This document shows positions 34,829 to 44,155 of a stretch of 64,000 nucleotides of DNA, one piece after another. Source of the stretch: CALOAD01 sp942491415 (lineage in GTDB: Bacteria > Cyanobacteriota > Vampirovibrionia > Gastranaerophilales > CALOAD01); assembly GCA_942491415.1 (NCBI GenBank), contig CALOAD010000014.1, forward strand, positions 186,001-250,000. Reading direction: 5' to 3'. The notes below the pieces were generated by a model. The model saw only the letters and a list, made by a program, of their open reading frames with translations, did no database searches and was not told the DNA's origin. The number at the start of each line of letters is the position of its first letter. The first letter of the stretch is position 1. Made by a program: the position numbers and the translations under genes.

Positions 34829-35680
34829 ATGAGTTTTTATAAAAAAGCGATATCAACAACTTTATTAATATTAACAACACTCACTATAAACAATGTAGCT
34901 TGGGCTACAGACCCAGGAGCTGTAGCAAAATATAATCAAGGTATTGATCACAGTCAAAATGGCAACTACAACGCTGCCATTACCGCATTTAAAGAATCCA
35001 TAGCTATTGATGAAGGTTTTACAGATGCCTATTTTAATCTTGGTACTTTGTACGAATACTTAGGAAAAGAAAATGAAGCTCTTTTAACTTTTTTAAAACT
35101 GGTCAAAAACAATCCCCAAGATAGCGAAGCTGCTTACAAAGTAGCCTCTATTTACTATAAAAAAGAGAATTACAAAAGAGCTTTAAGCTATATTACATTA
35201 GTACAGGCAGACAGCCCGCAATATCAAGAAACGCAAAAACTTTACGGTAAAATTGTTCAAAAATTAAATATTCAAAAACAAAAAAATCAACTGGCTCAAG
35301 CATCAGGAGCTCCGGCTAAAAAATCTATTATTCAAAATTTCCAAGCACCAACAGGAATTGCCCAAGATAATAGCGGAAACCTTTATGTTGCAAACTTTGG
35401 AGATAGTTCTATCGTAAAAATAGCCCCAAGCGGTCAAAGGTTTGTTATAGCAAAAGGATCTCCACTCAATGGACCTATCGGTCTTGCTATTGATGCGCTA
35501 AATAATATCTATGTTGCAAATTATAACGGTAATCAAGTTTTAAAAATAACCAAACAAGGTCAAATCACAGAAATTTTAAAAAATATAAACAAACCTTATT
35601 ACTTGCATCTGGATGCAAGTGGAACTTTATTTGTATCAGAACAAGGTAGCAACAGTATTATAAGATTTAAAATTCACTAA
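34829..35680 (+). CDS. Secreted TPR plus NHL-repeat protein
   Basis: A 283-residue exported protein. A signal peptide (residues ~1-27, ending NNVAWA) is followed by three TPR units (~31-135: AVAKYNQGIDHSQNGNYNAA, GFTDAYFNLGTLYEYLGKE, DSEAAYKVASIYYKKENYKR). Residues ~165-280 hold three NHL-like beta strands with GNLYVANFGDSSIVK, NNIYVANYNGNQVLK and GTLFVSEQGSNSI, one partial propeller. It could be a periplasmic scaffold protein that binds partners; the ligand is unknown. The TPR N-terminus recalls pilus-assembly chaperones, but nothing more supports that. Convergent with prs. Confidence 0.75.
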   Translation: MSFYKKAISTTLLILTTLTINNVAWATDPGAVAKYNQGIDHSQNGNYNAAITAFKESIAIDEGFTDAYFNLGTLYEYLGKENEALLTFLKLVKNNPQDSEAAYKVASIYYKKENYKRALSYITLVQADSPQYQETQKLYGKIVQKLNIQKQKNQLAQASGAPAKKSIIQNFQAPTGIAQDNSGNLYVANFGDSSIVKIAPSGQRFVIAKGSPLNGPIGLAIDALNNIYVANYNGNQVLKITKQGQITEILKNINKPYYLHLDASGTLFVSEQGSNSIIRFKIH

Positions 35681-35682
35681 AA

Positions 35683-36669
35683 CTATTCAAACAAAGAACT
35701 AACAGATTCATCGTCGTGAATTCTGGTTATTGCTTCACCCAATAATGGGGCTATATTAAGTTGCTTAATTTTTTCAGGAATTTCTCGATCTTGAGCAAGT
35801 GGAATTGTATTTGTCACAATAACTTCCTCAATTGGAGCCTCACTGAGCCGATCAAGAGCCGGACCGCTAAATACAGCATGTGCCGCACATACATATACAG
35901 CTGTTGCACCTTCTCGCTTTAAGAGCTTAGCCCCTTCAGTTATTGTACCGGCTGTGTCTATTATATCGTCAAATATAATACAAGTTTTACCCTTTACATC
36001 GCCTATTACATTTTCAACAATTGCGACACCGTGAGTTTCTCTTCGTTTATCAATAATTGCAAAAGGAGAAGCTAGTCTTTTTGCAAGATATCTGGTGCGC
36101 TCAACTCCACCTGCATCAGGGCTTACTGTAACTATTTCATTTTCAATTTTTTTACTTTTTATATAATCAACAATAATAGGAGTTGCATACAAATGATCAA
36201 CCAAGATATTGAAATATCCCTGAATTTGACCTGTATGAAGATCGTTTGTCAACACTCTATCAGCTCCTGCCGTTGTTAAAAGATCTGCAACAAGCTTTGC
36301 AGTGATAGCTTCACGCCCGGAATTTTTCCTATCCTGTCTTGCATAGCCATAGTAAGGAATTACAGCGGTTATCGATTTTGCACTAGCCCTTTTAAAAGCA
36401 TCTATTATTATTAAAAGCTCTACCAAATGCTCATTCACAGGCTTGCAAAGAGGTTGAACAATAAATACATCATCGCCTCTTATGCTTTCTTTTACTTGGA
36501 CATAAATTTCTCCATCATTAAAGTTTTTTATCTCCATAGGACCAACTGTTGTGCCTAAATATTCGGCAATATCTTTAGTTAATTTCGGATTCGCTCTTCC
36601 CGAAAATATTTTTATATCATGCGTAGGTTTTATTGCTTTATTATTAGCGCTTTGCCCTGTAGAAAACAC
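35683..36669 (-). CDS. prs: Ribose-phosphate pyrophosphokinase
   Basis: A 328-residue PRPP synthase: makes PRPP from ribose 5-phosphate and ATP. Motifs: IKIFSGRANPKL, FNDGEIYVQVKESIRG, DLHTGQIQGYF, and the PRPP-binding loop CIIFDDIIDTAGTI. An open frame runs to TTG at 36684, but that codon is part of TTGGAGG, an excellent ribosome binding site eight bases before the GTG at 36669, which I take as the start. It lies directly after glmU in prs-glmU-purD order on the − strand (glmU upstream). Confidence 0.95.
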   Translation of the reverse strand: MFSTGQSANNKAIKPTHDIKIFSGRANPKLTKDIAEYLGTTVGPMEIKNFNDGEIYVQVKESIRGDDVFIVQPLCKPVNEHLVELLIIIDAFKRASAKSITAVIPYYGYARQDRKNSGREAITAKLVADLLTTAGADRVLTNDLHTGQIQGYFNILVDHLYATPIIVDYIKSKKIENEIVTVSPDAGGVERTRYLAKRLASPFAIIDKRRETHGVAIVENVIGDVKGKTCIIFDDIIDTAGTITEGAKLLKREGATAVYVCAAHAVFSGPALDRLSEAPIEEVIVTNTIPLAQDREIPEKIKQLNIAPLLGEAITRIHDDESVSSLFE

Positions 36670-36684
36670 CTTTTTGACCTCCAA

Positions 36685-38115
36685 CTATTTCTTTTGAATC
36701 TGCTTTAAACGTTTAGTTACCCAGTTTTCGATTATTTTTTGAACTCCTCTTGTAATTGCCAATGCATTAGAAGGAATATCTTTGGTTATTACAGACCCCG
36801 CACCAATATTGGCATTTTCATTTATAGTTACAGGTGCTACAAGTACCGAATTAGACCCCACTTTAACACCGTCTTTTAATATTGTCTTGCTTTTTTGTTT
36901 CGATAACGGATCATAATTTGCCGTTATTGTTCCAGCCCCGATATTAACATTTTCACCAAGCTCAGAATCACCTATATAACTCAAATGTGCCACATTTGTA
37001 TTTTGTTTTATATTTGATTTTTTAACTTCAACAAAATTACCTATTCGAGCGTTTGAATCAATTTCAACACCATCCCTGATATGAGCAAAAGGTCCTACCG
37101 TTACATTTGAACTGAAATTTGCTTTAGAAACTTTTGAATATGAAATCTGTACACTCTCTTCTGTTTTTACATCACCTTGTATAAAAGTATTTGGTCCCAG
37201 TTCATTGAATTTTCCAAAGCTATTTATTCCTGAAATATAACAACCGGGATAAATTATAGAATCTTCATCTATTTTTGTTTCCGGAGAAATCCAGGTATTA
37301 TCAGGGTCAACGACTGTTACTCCATTGTCTTGAAGTTGTTTAATTTTTTGTTGGTTCATTTTTTTTGTAGCAAGTGCTAAATGCTCTCTTGAATTAATAC
37401 CAAAAACTTCATCTATATCATCAAGCACATAAGCTTGAGTCTTTAAGCTTTTTTTAACCGCCCAATCCACAATATCAGTCAAATAATACTCACCTTGCTC
37501 ATTATTTGTCGTTAAATCAAAAAATGCGGGTGCTATTTTTTCCCATTCGATACAATAAACTCCTGCATTTATTTCTTTTATTGTTTTTTCTTCATCATTT
37601 GCGTCTTTTTGCTCTACGATCTTCTTTAAATTTTTCTGACCATCTCTAACAATGCGTCCATAATTTATCGGTTCATCTACAATTGCAGACATCACAGTCA
37701 ATGCAGAATTGGAATTTTTATGAGCTAAAACAAAATCCTGAAGAGTATCAGTAGTAAGCAAAGGAGTATCTCCGCAGGCAATTAACAAAGTTCCTTTATA
37801 CTCTTTCAAAAAATCGTGAACCTTAAAAACCGCATCTCCAGTGCCTAACTGCGGATCTTGCAGCACTGTCTTTATTGCAATTTTCTCATCATATTTTTGT
37901 TGTAATTTTTCGGTCACTTTCTTAGATTGATGACCGACTATAACAAAGGTTTCCGTCAAAGAATCAATCCCATTTACAGAATCAATAACTCTTTCAATTA
38001 AAGTTTTATCAAATATTTCATGTAAAACTTTAGGAATTGAAGATTTCATTCTTGTTCCCTTGCCCGCAGCAAGTATTACAGCTTTGGTTTCATTTGACAT
38101 TTCCGGTTTTGTCAT
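36685..38115 (-). CDS. glmU: Bifunctional UDP-GlcNAc pyrophosphorylase / GlcN-1-P acetyltransferase
   Basis: A 476-residue GlmU. The uridylyltransferase domain (residues ~10-235) begins AVILAAGKGTRMKSSIPKVL and has QDPQLGTGDAVFK and CGDTPLLT. The left-handed beta-helix acetyltransferase domain has SYIGDSELGENVNIGAGTIT and NANIGAGSVITKDIP. It makes UDP-GlcNAc for peptidoglycan and lipid A. The ATG at 38115 is next to a GTG at 38118; AAGGTG about nine bases upstream favours ATG. prs follows at once. Confidence 0.95.
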   Translation of the reverse strand: MTKPEMSNETKAVILAAGKGTRMKSSIPKVLHEIFDKTLIERVIDSVNGIDSLTETFVIVGHQSKKVTEKLQQKYDEKIAIKTVLQDPQLGTGDAVFKVHDFLKEYKGTLLIACGDTPLLTTDTLQDFVLAHKNSNSALTVMSAIVDEPINYGRIVRDGQKNLKKIVEQKDANDEEKTIKEINAGVYCIEWEKIAPAFFDLTTNNEQGEYYLTDIVDWAVKKSLKTQAYVLDDIDEVFGINSREHLALATKKMNQQKIKQLQDNGVTVVDPDNTWISPETKIDEDSIIYPGCYISGINSFGKFNELGPNTFIQGDVKTEESVQISYSKVSKANFSSNVTVGPFAHIRDGVEIDSNARIGNFVEVKKSNIKQNTNVAHLSYIGDSELGENVNIGAGTITANYDPLSKQKSKTILKDGVKVGSNSVLVAPVTINENANIGAGSVITKDIPSNALAITRGVQKIIENWVTKRLKQIQKK

Positions 38116-38138
38116 CACTACAAATCACCTTTTTATTT

Positions 38139-39425
38139 TCAAACATTCAAATTTTGTTTATCACCTATTCGCATTTTTGCAATATCTTTTCTGTATCGTT
38201 TTCTTTTAAATTCAATTAATTTAACAGCCTCATATGCTTTATCTCTTGCACGGCTTAAAGTAGAACCTATTGCTGTTATGCTTAACGGTTTTTTACCATT
38301 TACTAAAATTTCACCATACACGTTTTTTCTTGTTTGTCCCTGGAATACAAAAATATCATCATCTATAATAGCTTCATCTAAGCCTATTATTTGTTCTTGC
38401 TCTTTTATAGATAACGAAGGATTTGAAGAATATAAACAAACAGTAACTGAAAAATCATCGTTTATAACAAGTTGCTCATAATCATCTTCCAATGCACATA
38501 TAGCTGTTGAATACATAACATGAGCCAAATCATCATCCACCAAAGGCAAAACTGTTTGAGCCTCAGGATCTGTCAAATTTGAATTAAAATCAATGACATG
38601 AAGATTATTTTTTTCATCGATAATCATATCTACACATAAAATACCACTATAGCTCATTTTTGCATTGTTCAACGCATCTAAGGCACGAAATACTATATTT
38701 TTTGCTACTTTTTCCTCAATAACATAGTCAACTATTTCAGAAGGAGCATAAGCCCCCAACCCTTTTGTTACGCAACCGCCGTTCCCTTCAAACTCTCTTT
38801 TATAAGAGACTGAAGCAGGTAAAGGAAGTGCATTATAACCATCTGTAATTACCGAAAAAGAAAGCTCTTTGCCCACTATGAAATTTTCAATCACTATACA
38901 TTTTATAAGAGATGAAAAACATCTTTCAACAACTCTTTTGGCTTTTTCAAAAGTTTCACAAATAAATACACTTTCTGTACTTGCATGCGAATCGTGCTTT
39001 ATAACCAAAGGATATGATGATTTTCTTATGTAATCCAAAGCTGCGTTTTCTTTATCAAAAATCCCGTACTTCGGAGTAGGAATCTTGTTTTTATACATAA
39101 ACTTTTTTGCAAAACTTTTACTACTGCATAGTTTAATAGCATTTTTATCAGGTCCAAAAATAGCCAAACCATTGTGATTAAATAAATCACAAATACCAAG
39201 CCTTAAAGGTCCTTCAGATCCTACAACCGTCAAATCTATATTTTGCTCTTTTGCAAACTCATATAGTTTTTCTATATTATCAGGTCTTATATCAATACAA
39301 TCAACAATTTCAGCGATTCCAGGATTTCCTGGTGCGCAATAAACCTTGGAAACACGTTCACTTTGCACCAATTTCCAAACCAATGCGTGATCTTTTGCCT
39401 CTGATCCTATAACAAGAACCTTCAT
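38139..39425 (-). CDS. purD: Phosphoribosylamine-glycine ligase (GAR synthetase)
   Basis: A 428-residue ATP-grasp enzyme for step two of purine synthesis. N-terminal VLVIGSEAKDHALVWKL (G-S-x-x-x-x-H), then FGPDKNAIKLCSSKSFAKKFM, FIVGKELSFSV, CVDMIIDEKNNLHVIDFNSN near residue 287, and PSLSIKEQEQIIG in the C-terminal domain. The catalytic ATP-grasp core D-F-N-N is modified (DFNSN), normal for PurD. It is upstream of glmU and prs on the same strand, which couples PRPP use and supply. purH lies on the opposite strand. Confidence 0.93.
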   Translation of the reverse strand: MKVLVIGSEAKDHALVWKLVQSERVSKVYCAPGNPGIAEIVDCIDIRPDNIEKLYEFAKEQNIDLTVVGSEGPLRLGICDLFNHNGLAIFGPDKNAIKLCSSKSFAKKFMYKNKIPTPKYGIFDKENAALDYIRKSSYPLVIKHDSHASTESVFICETFEKAKRVVERCFSSLIKCIVIENFIVGKELSFSVITDGYNALPLPASVSYKREFEGNGGCVTKGLGAYAPSEIVDYVIEEKVAKNIVFRALDALNNAKMSYSGILCVDMIIDEKNNLHVIDFNSNLTDPEAQTVLPLVDDDLAHVMYSTAICALEDDYEQLVINDDFSVTVCLYSSNPSLSIKEQEQIIGLDEAIIDDDIFVFQGQTRKNVYGEILVNGKKPLSITAIGSTLSRARDKAYEAVKLIEFKRKRYRKDIAKMRIGDKQNLNV

Positions 39426-39628
39426 TTATATTTCCTAAAACCTACTTAACATTGATAAAATTCTACTATAAAAGCTTTTTAGAATGCACACAATAATTTA
39501 TCAACTAAACAAAAATTCACTATTTTAATTTTATGATAAAAATCTACGATCTTGAGTTTTTGAATTAAAATAAAAGTCGTGGTCTTTTTTAAAAATTAAA
39601 GACTTTATATCAAAATAAGGATTTAAAA

Positions 39629-41161
39629 ATGGGTAAGAAGAAAGCTTTTATAAGTGTCTATGACAAAGAAAACTTAGTAGAATTTGCAAAAAAATTAACC
39701 GAAAAATATAACTATGAAATCATTTCAACAGGTGGAACCTTTGATTTTTTAAAGACTAACGGCGTTAAAGTAAAAAATATCGCTGAAATAACAGGATTTG
39801 AATCACTCTTAAACGGTAAAGTAAAATCATTACATCCCGATATTTTTGCGGGAATTTTGGCAACAAAGGGGAAAGAACAAAAAGAAATGGAACTCAAAGC
39901 GATTCCTTTATTTGAAATGGTAATTGTAAACCTTTATCCTTTTGAAAAAGCTATAAATTCAAACGAAAATATTTTAAACTACATTGACATAGGTGGTGTG
40001 GCTCTTTTAAGAGCTGCGGCAAAAAACTATGAATCTGTAACTTCAATTTTTTCAACAAACTCTTACGGAAAAATACTTGAAGAACTTAAATCAAAAGAAG
40101 GTATAAGCCTTGAAACAAAAAAAGAACAAGCGTTCAAGACTTTTGAACACACCTCAAATTATGACAAATTAATAGCTGAGGAGTTAAATAACAGGTTATC
40201 TTTAAACGAAAAAAATGGACTACCGGAGCAACTAAAAATAAACATAACAAAGGATAAAGACTTACGCTATGGAGAAAATCCTCACCAAAAAGCGGCTTTA
40301 TATAAAACTGATAACCAAATAAATTTTGAACAACTATCAGGCAAAGAATTGTCTTATAACAATATTCTTGATATAACCGCTGCTTATAATATTTTAAGCG
40401 AATTTATAGATGTGCCGACCAGTTGCATCATAAAACACAATAATCCTTGCGGAGTTGCTATTGGTGAAAGTATACTTGAAAGCCTGCAAAAAGCTTTAGA
40501 CTGCGACCCTATAAGTTCTTTTGGAGGGGTTTTTGGTTTTAATAAACCTGTTACAAAAGAAATAGCAAAACTTTTAAAAGAAATGTTTATTGAAATCATT
40601 ATTGCTCCTGATTTTAACAAAGATGCTATTCAAATACTCTCTCAAAAACAAAACTTAAGACTTATAAAAGTTAATTCTTCCTTTTTGGACTACCAAAAAG
40701 TCCAAAAAACAGTGCTTCAAAACACTCCTTTCGGGCTATTGGCTCAAACAACAGATAAAAAAGAACTTGATAAAGATAGCTTCAAAGTTCTTACAAAGAA
40801 AAAACCTTCTGCAGAGCAAATAGAAGATTCAATATTCGCCTGGAAAGTTGCAAAACACGTCAAGTCTAATGCTATAGTCATTGCAAAAAATAAAGCCACT
40901 ATCGGTATTGGAGCCGGTCAACAAAGCCGTATTGCCTCCGTTGAAATTGCCTTAAACAATGCTTGTGACGAAGCAAAAGATGCCGTATTAGCTAGTGATG
41001 GATTTTTCCCCGCTATTGATAATATACAAATAGCTGCTCAATCGAGAATTGGAGCCATCATTCAACCCGGAGGCAGCATTAAAGATAAAGATGTAACAGA
41101 AGCTGCAAACAAATACGGAATAACAATGATTGCAACATCCACAAGACATTTTAAACATTAA
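39629..41161 (+). CDS. purH: Bifunctional AICAR transformylase / IMP cyclohydrolase
   Basis: A 510-residue PurH that performs the last two steps of IMP synthesis. The N-terminal MGS-like IMP cyclohydrolase domain starts KKAFISVYDKENLVEFA and has GGTFDFLKTNGV; the AICAR transformylase domain has LRYGENPHQKAALY, IIKHNNPCGVAIGESI, IGIGAGQQSRI and the end GGSIKDKDVTEAANKYGI, with TSTRHFKH in place of the common G-M-R-H-F-R-H. AAGGAT precedes the ATG. Convergent with the merR-type gene, sharing a terminator at 41187-41220. Divergent from purD across a 200-base gap. Confidence 0.95.
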   Translation: MGKKKAFISVYDKENLVEFAKKLTEKYNYEIISTGGTFDFLKTNGVKVKNIAEITGFESLLNGKVKSLHPDIFAGILATKGKEQKEMELKAIPLFEMVIVNLYPFEKAINSNENILNYIDIGGVALLRAAAKNYESVTSIFSTNSYGKILEELKSKEGISLETKKEQAFKTFEHTSNYDKLIAEELNNRLSLNEKNGLPEQLKINITKDKDLRYGENPHQKAALYKTDNQINFEQLSGKELSYNNILDITAAYNILSEFIDVPTSCIIKHNNPCGVAIGESILESLQKALDCDPISSFGGVFGFNKPVTKEIAKLLKEMFIEIIIAPDFNKDAIQILSQKQNLRLIKVNSSFLDYQKVQKTVLQNTPFGLLAQTTDKKELDKDSFKVLTKKKPSAEQIEDSIFAWKVAKHVKSNAIVIAKNKATIGIGAGQQSRIASVEIALNNACDEAKDAVLASDGFFPAIDNIQIAAQSRIGAIIQPGGSIKDKDVTEAANKYGITMIATSTRHFKH

Positions 41162-41186
41162 AATCTATGAATAATGAATCAAACGT

Positions 41187-41220
41187 AAAAAAGGAGATAA
41201 TTTTAATTATCCCCTTTTTT
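41187..41220 (+). terminator. Terminator after purH
   Basis: A 16-bp stem with one mismatch (AAAAAAGGAGATAATT/AATTATCCCCTTTTTT) ends in T6. Its right half is also the 3' end of the convergent merR-type gene, so coding and termination signals overlap. Confidence 0.75.
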
Positions 41221-41601
41221 ACGACCTCTTTTAGAAAGTTTTATTCTATTTTGAGCTTGCATTTCTTCCGTTATATTTAGCTCTTTTGCAATTGTACCTA
41301 AAATTACAGTATATTGATCAGGCGCCAAATCTCTTTGCGAAAGCAAGTGATTAATAATTTTAACGCCCGAAAGATTTATACCTAAATCTTTTGTTAAAAA
41401 TTGAATAAATTTGCCTTTTTCTATATCATTAAAAGAATATAGCCTTCTGTTTTTTGGAGATCGAGAAGGTGAAAGCAATTTCATCTCATCATAAATTCTA
41501 AGCGTTCTTTGATGAATCCCAAGAATTTCAGCAGCAATGCTGATTGGAAACATAGGTTTTTCCGGAGAAAAATCCTTGCCTTTTCTTACTACTTCTAACA
41601 T
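41203..41601 (-). CDS. MerR-family regulator, HspR-like
   Basis: A 132-residue helix-turn-helix regulator. The MerR HTH spans residues ~18-80: PISIAAEILGIHQRTLRIYD (a variant of IG-x-x-x-R-TL-R-Y) then RLYSFNDIEKGKFIQFL. The rest (LGINLSGVKIINHLL) matches HspR, the repressor of dnaK and clpB operons, and it ends in a basic KRGRKK. It may control heat-shock genes elsewhere; no chaperone gene is nearby. HspR is best known from actinobacteria and some deep lineages. Function stays inferred. Confidence 0.75.
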   Translation of the reverse strand: MLEVVRKGKDFSPEKPMFPISIAAEILGIHQRTLRIYDEMKLLSPSRSPKNRRLYSFNDIEKGKFIQFLTKDLGINLSGVKIINHLLSQRDLAPDQYTVILGTIAKELNITEEMQAQNRIKLSKRGRKKGDN

Positions 41602-41851
41602 TTTAATACCCTTAAGCTAACTTCCAGACTTGTTTTTTCATAATTAGCATATTCCAATTATTCTTTCTTAATTATAACAATTTTTCTAATTTATAAAAGA
41701 CATATCGATAAAATTTTAACTTTTATTTATATAGTAAAATGAAGATTACATTTATAATTCATGTATTCAAGATTTTTATATATTTGTTATAAACAAAATA
41801 ATTTTTCAAGCTAATATTAAACAACAAGATATTATTACCTTAAAAATCAAT

Positions 41852-43096
41852 TTAAATCAAGTTTAAAGCTTTTTCATGAGCCTCAATTATCTTTCTTGCC
41901 TGGCTAAAAGGCTCTATAGATCTCTTTAATATACCAAGTGAATGAGCTATAGTTAATCCATAATTTGTAATTGGAACACCTACTTCTTTTGCTTTCATAA
42001 TTCTTGATAAGATTTCTCTTCTATTGGTCATACAAGCCCCACAATGAATAATAAGTTTATATTCGCTGAGATTTTCAGGGAAATCATGACCTGAATAATG
42101 AACAAAATCCAATTTCCCGCCAATATGTTTATTCAACCACTTCGGAATTTTCACAGTTCCTATATCATCACCTATTTGATGATGAGTACAAGACTCACAT
42201 ATCAAAACCTTATCTCCCGGTTTTAACTTGTCTATAGCAAGAGTTCCTTTTACAAATTCATTCAAATCGCCTTTTATTCTTGCAAATAAAATAGAAAATG
42301 AAGTTAATTTTACATTATTGGGAGTTATAGCGTTAACCTCTTGAAAGGCTTGAGAATCGGTTACAACAATTGAAGGTGGTGTTTTCAAGCTTTCAAGGGC
42401 TTTTTTTAATCCATTTTCTTTTACAACAAGTGTCATTGAATTATTATCCAAAACATCTCTTATCGCTTGAACCTGAGGAAGTATTAACCTTCCTTTCGGT
42501 GCTTCAAGATCTATAGGAACAACTAATAATGCTAATTCATCAGGTTTTATAAGGTCAGAAATTATAGCAGGAGTCCTCAAAAATTCCTCGGGAGCTTTTT
42601 TTATAATCTCTTCTTTTAATCTTATTATCGATTTTTTATCTTGTATCGATGTCATTAAAGGTTCAATTTCTTCTTTTTTTATATCCTCAAGTTTATTTGA
42701 AGAGATCTCGCCTAAATCAATTTTATTTATTACAGAAATAACAGGAACATTTCGTTTTTTAAATTCTTCTAAAAGTCCTTTTTCAAAATCATCCCATCCG
42801 TTAAAATCGGCAACTATTATTGCAAGGTCAATTCTATCAATCATTTTCTTAGTTTTGTCAATTCTTTGAGATCCTAATGATCCTTCATCATCTATTCCCG
42901 CTGTATCAACAAATAACACCGGTCCTAAAGGTAATAATTCCATTGCCTTTTGAACAGGATCTGTCGTTGTTCCCGCTACATCAGAGACTATCGAAATTTT
43001 TTGTCCCGTAATTGCATTTAAAAGACTTGATTTTCCAACATTTCTTTTTCCAAAAATACCTATATGAAGTCTCATTCCTCTTGGAGTATTTTGCAT
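41852..43096 (-). CDS. hydF: [FeFe]-hydrogenase maturation GTPase HydF
   Basis: A 414-residue HydF. The GTPase domain (residues ~8-170) has GKRNVGKSSLLN (P loop), GTTTDPVQK and DTAGIDDEGSLG. The C-terminal Fe-S binding domain has CESCTHHQ (~residues 301-308) and IIHCGACMTNRRE (~354-366), the three-Cys H-cluster scaffold. HydF assembles the 2Fe subcluster with HydE and HydG and delivers it to apo-hydrogenase. HydE, HydG and the hydrogenase itself are not in the window, so this gene implies but does not show H2 metabolism. Confidence 0.93.
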   Translation of the reverse strand: MQNTPRGMRLHIGIFGKRNVGKSSLLNAITGQKISIVSDVAGTTTDPVQKAMELLPLGPVLFVDTAGIDDEGSLGSQRIDKTKKMIDRIDLAIIVADFNGWDDFEKGLLEEFKKRNVPVISVINKIDLGEISSNKLEDIKKEEIEPLMTSIQDKKSIIRLKEEIIKKAPEEFLRTPAIISDLIKPDELALLVVPIDLEAPKGRLILPQVQAIRDVLDNNSMTLVVKENGLKKALESLKTPPSIVVTDSQAFQEVNAITPNNVKLTSFSILFARIKGDLNEFVKGTLAIDKLKPGDKVLICESCTHHQIGDDIGTVKIPKWLNKHIGGKLDFVHYSGHDFPENLSEYKLIIHCGACMTNRREILSRIMKAKEVGVPITNYGLTIAHSLGILKRSIEPFSQARKIIEAHEKALNLI

Positions 43097-43200
43097 TTTT
43101 CCTCCTTGTTATATTTTATACCTAAATGAGCTCGTTTTCTGATTAAATATTAATATCGGTATATTAATATTTAAATTCTACCTTAATTATTTCTTAAAAA

Positions 43201-43240
43201 AAGTTTTTTTAAGTTTTTTTTAAGTTTTTTTTAAGTTTTT
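43201..43240. repeat. Short AAG(T)n tandem repeat
   Basis: Four head-to-tail units of AAG followed by 7, 8, 8 and 5 T lie between hydF and the glycosidase gene, in a divergent promoter gap. Homopolymer-rich repeats like this change length easily. Confidence 0.7.
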
Positions 43241-43317
43241 AATTCAAATTTTTTCTCATAAAAAAACTTTTTCTGATGTTACAATAAGTAAACATCAAAA
43301 TAGGTTATTAATCATTT

Positions 43318-44133
43318 ATGAAAATAAAGAAAATTATTCCGTACATCATTTGTATTATGCTCATTAGCACTCTAAAAACATTTGCTAATGAAAACATTTT
43401 ATTTAACAAGACTCAAAAAGGTACGTACATAATAAAGATCAAAAAAAATCAACTGAATCTAAACTTATACCCATATTTTTCAGACTCTTTAGAGGAGCTT
43501 TCAAATATAGCAAAAAAAGAGAACGCAAAAATAGCTATAAATACAGGTTTTTTTGATCCTAATAACAAAAAAACCATCTCTTATGTAATCAAAAATCAAA
43601 TTTTAATAGGCGATCCCACTAAAAATGAAAATCTCACTAAAAATAAATCACTAAAAGAATTTTTGCCTAAAATATTTAATCGCAGTGAATTTAGAGTATT
43701 AGAAGATAACCAAGGTCTTCTTTTTGATATTACAAACCACAAAACACCTATAAAAGAAGGACAAAAACTCGTCCACGCTATAGGTGGAGGTCCTCAATTA
43801 TATCCAAAACTTCGACTTGAAGAAGAAGCTTTTATAGTCAAAAAAGACAACAAAATAGTTAAACAATCAGCAGGTGCTTTAATAAAACATGCCAGAACCG
43901 CTATAGGCTTTGATAATAAGTTCTTGTATATAATTATTTTTGACAATGAAAATAAAGTTACCCTTTGCGAACTTGCTCAATATATAAAATCATTGAACCT
44001 CACAAAAGCTATGGCTTTTGACGGTGGTAGCTCAACATCTTTATACGTAAATTTGCCTGAAAAAAAACTTACTATAACTAGCGGAAAAGATAATCAATCG
44101 AGGAAAATAAAATCTGCCTTGATTATTCGTTAA
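43318..44133 (+). CDS. Secreted phosphodiester glycosidase (NAGPA family)
   Basis: A 271-residue exported protein. Signal peptide residues 1-~22 (ICIMLISTLKTFA). The NAGPA domain covers most of the rest: KIAINTGFFDPNN (~80-92), HAIGGGPQLYP (~155-165), ARTAIGFDN and AMAFDGGSSTSLYV (~235-248). The family cleaves GlcNAc-phosphodiester or related sugar-phosphate links in cell-surface polysaccharides. Length is typical for a single-domain member. It lies upstream of the MITE-like element, which begins 22 bases after the stop. Confidence 0.85.
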   Translation: MKIKKIIPYIICIMLISTLKTFANENILFNKTQKGTYIIKIKKNQLNLNLYPYFSDSLEELSNIAKKENAKIAINTGFFDPNNKKTISYVIKNQILIGDPTKNENLTKNKSLKEFLPKIFNRSEFRVLEDNQGLLFDITNHKTPIKEGQKLVHAIGGGPQLYPKLRLEEEAFIVKKDNKIVKQSAGALIKHARTAIGFDNKFLYIIIFDNENKVTLCELAQYIKSLNLTKAMAFDGGSSTSLYVNLPEKKLTITSGKDNQSRKIKSALIIR

Positions 44134-44155
44134 TTGTAATTGAATTAGATATACT

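Noticed and set aside
43201..43240. CRISPR-like repeat
   Set aside because: Units are 8-11 bases of AAG plus T runs with no spacers; it is a simple tandem repeat.
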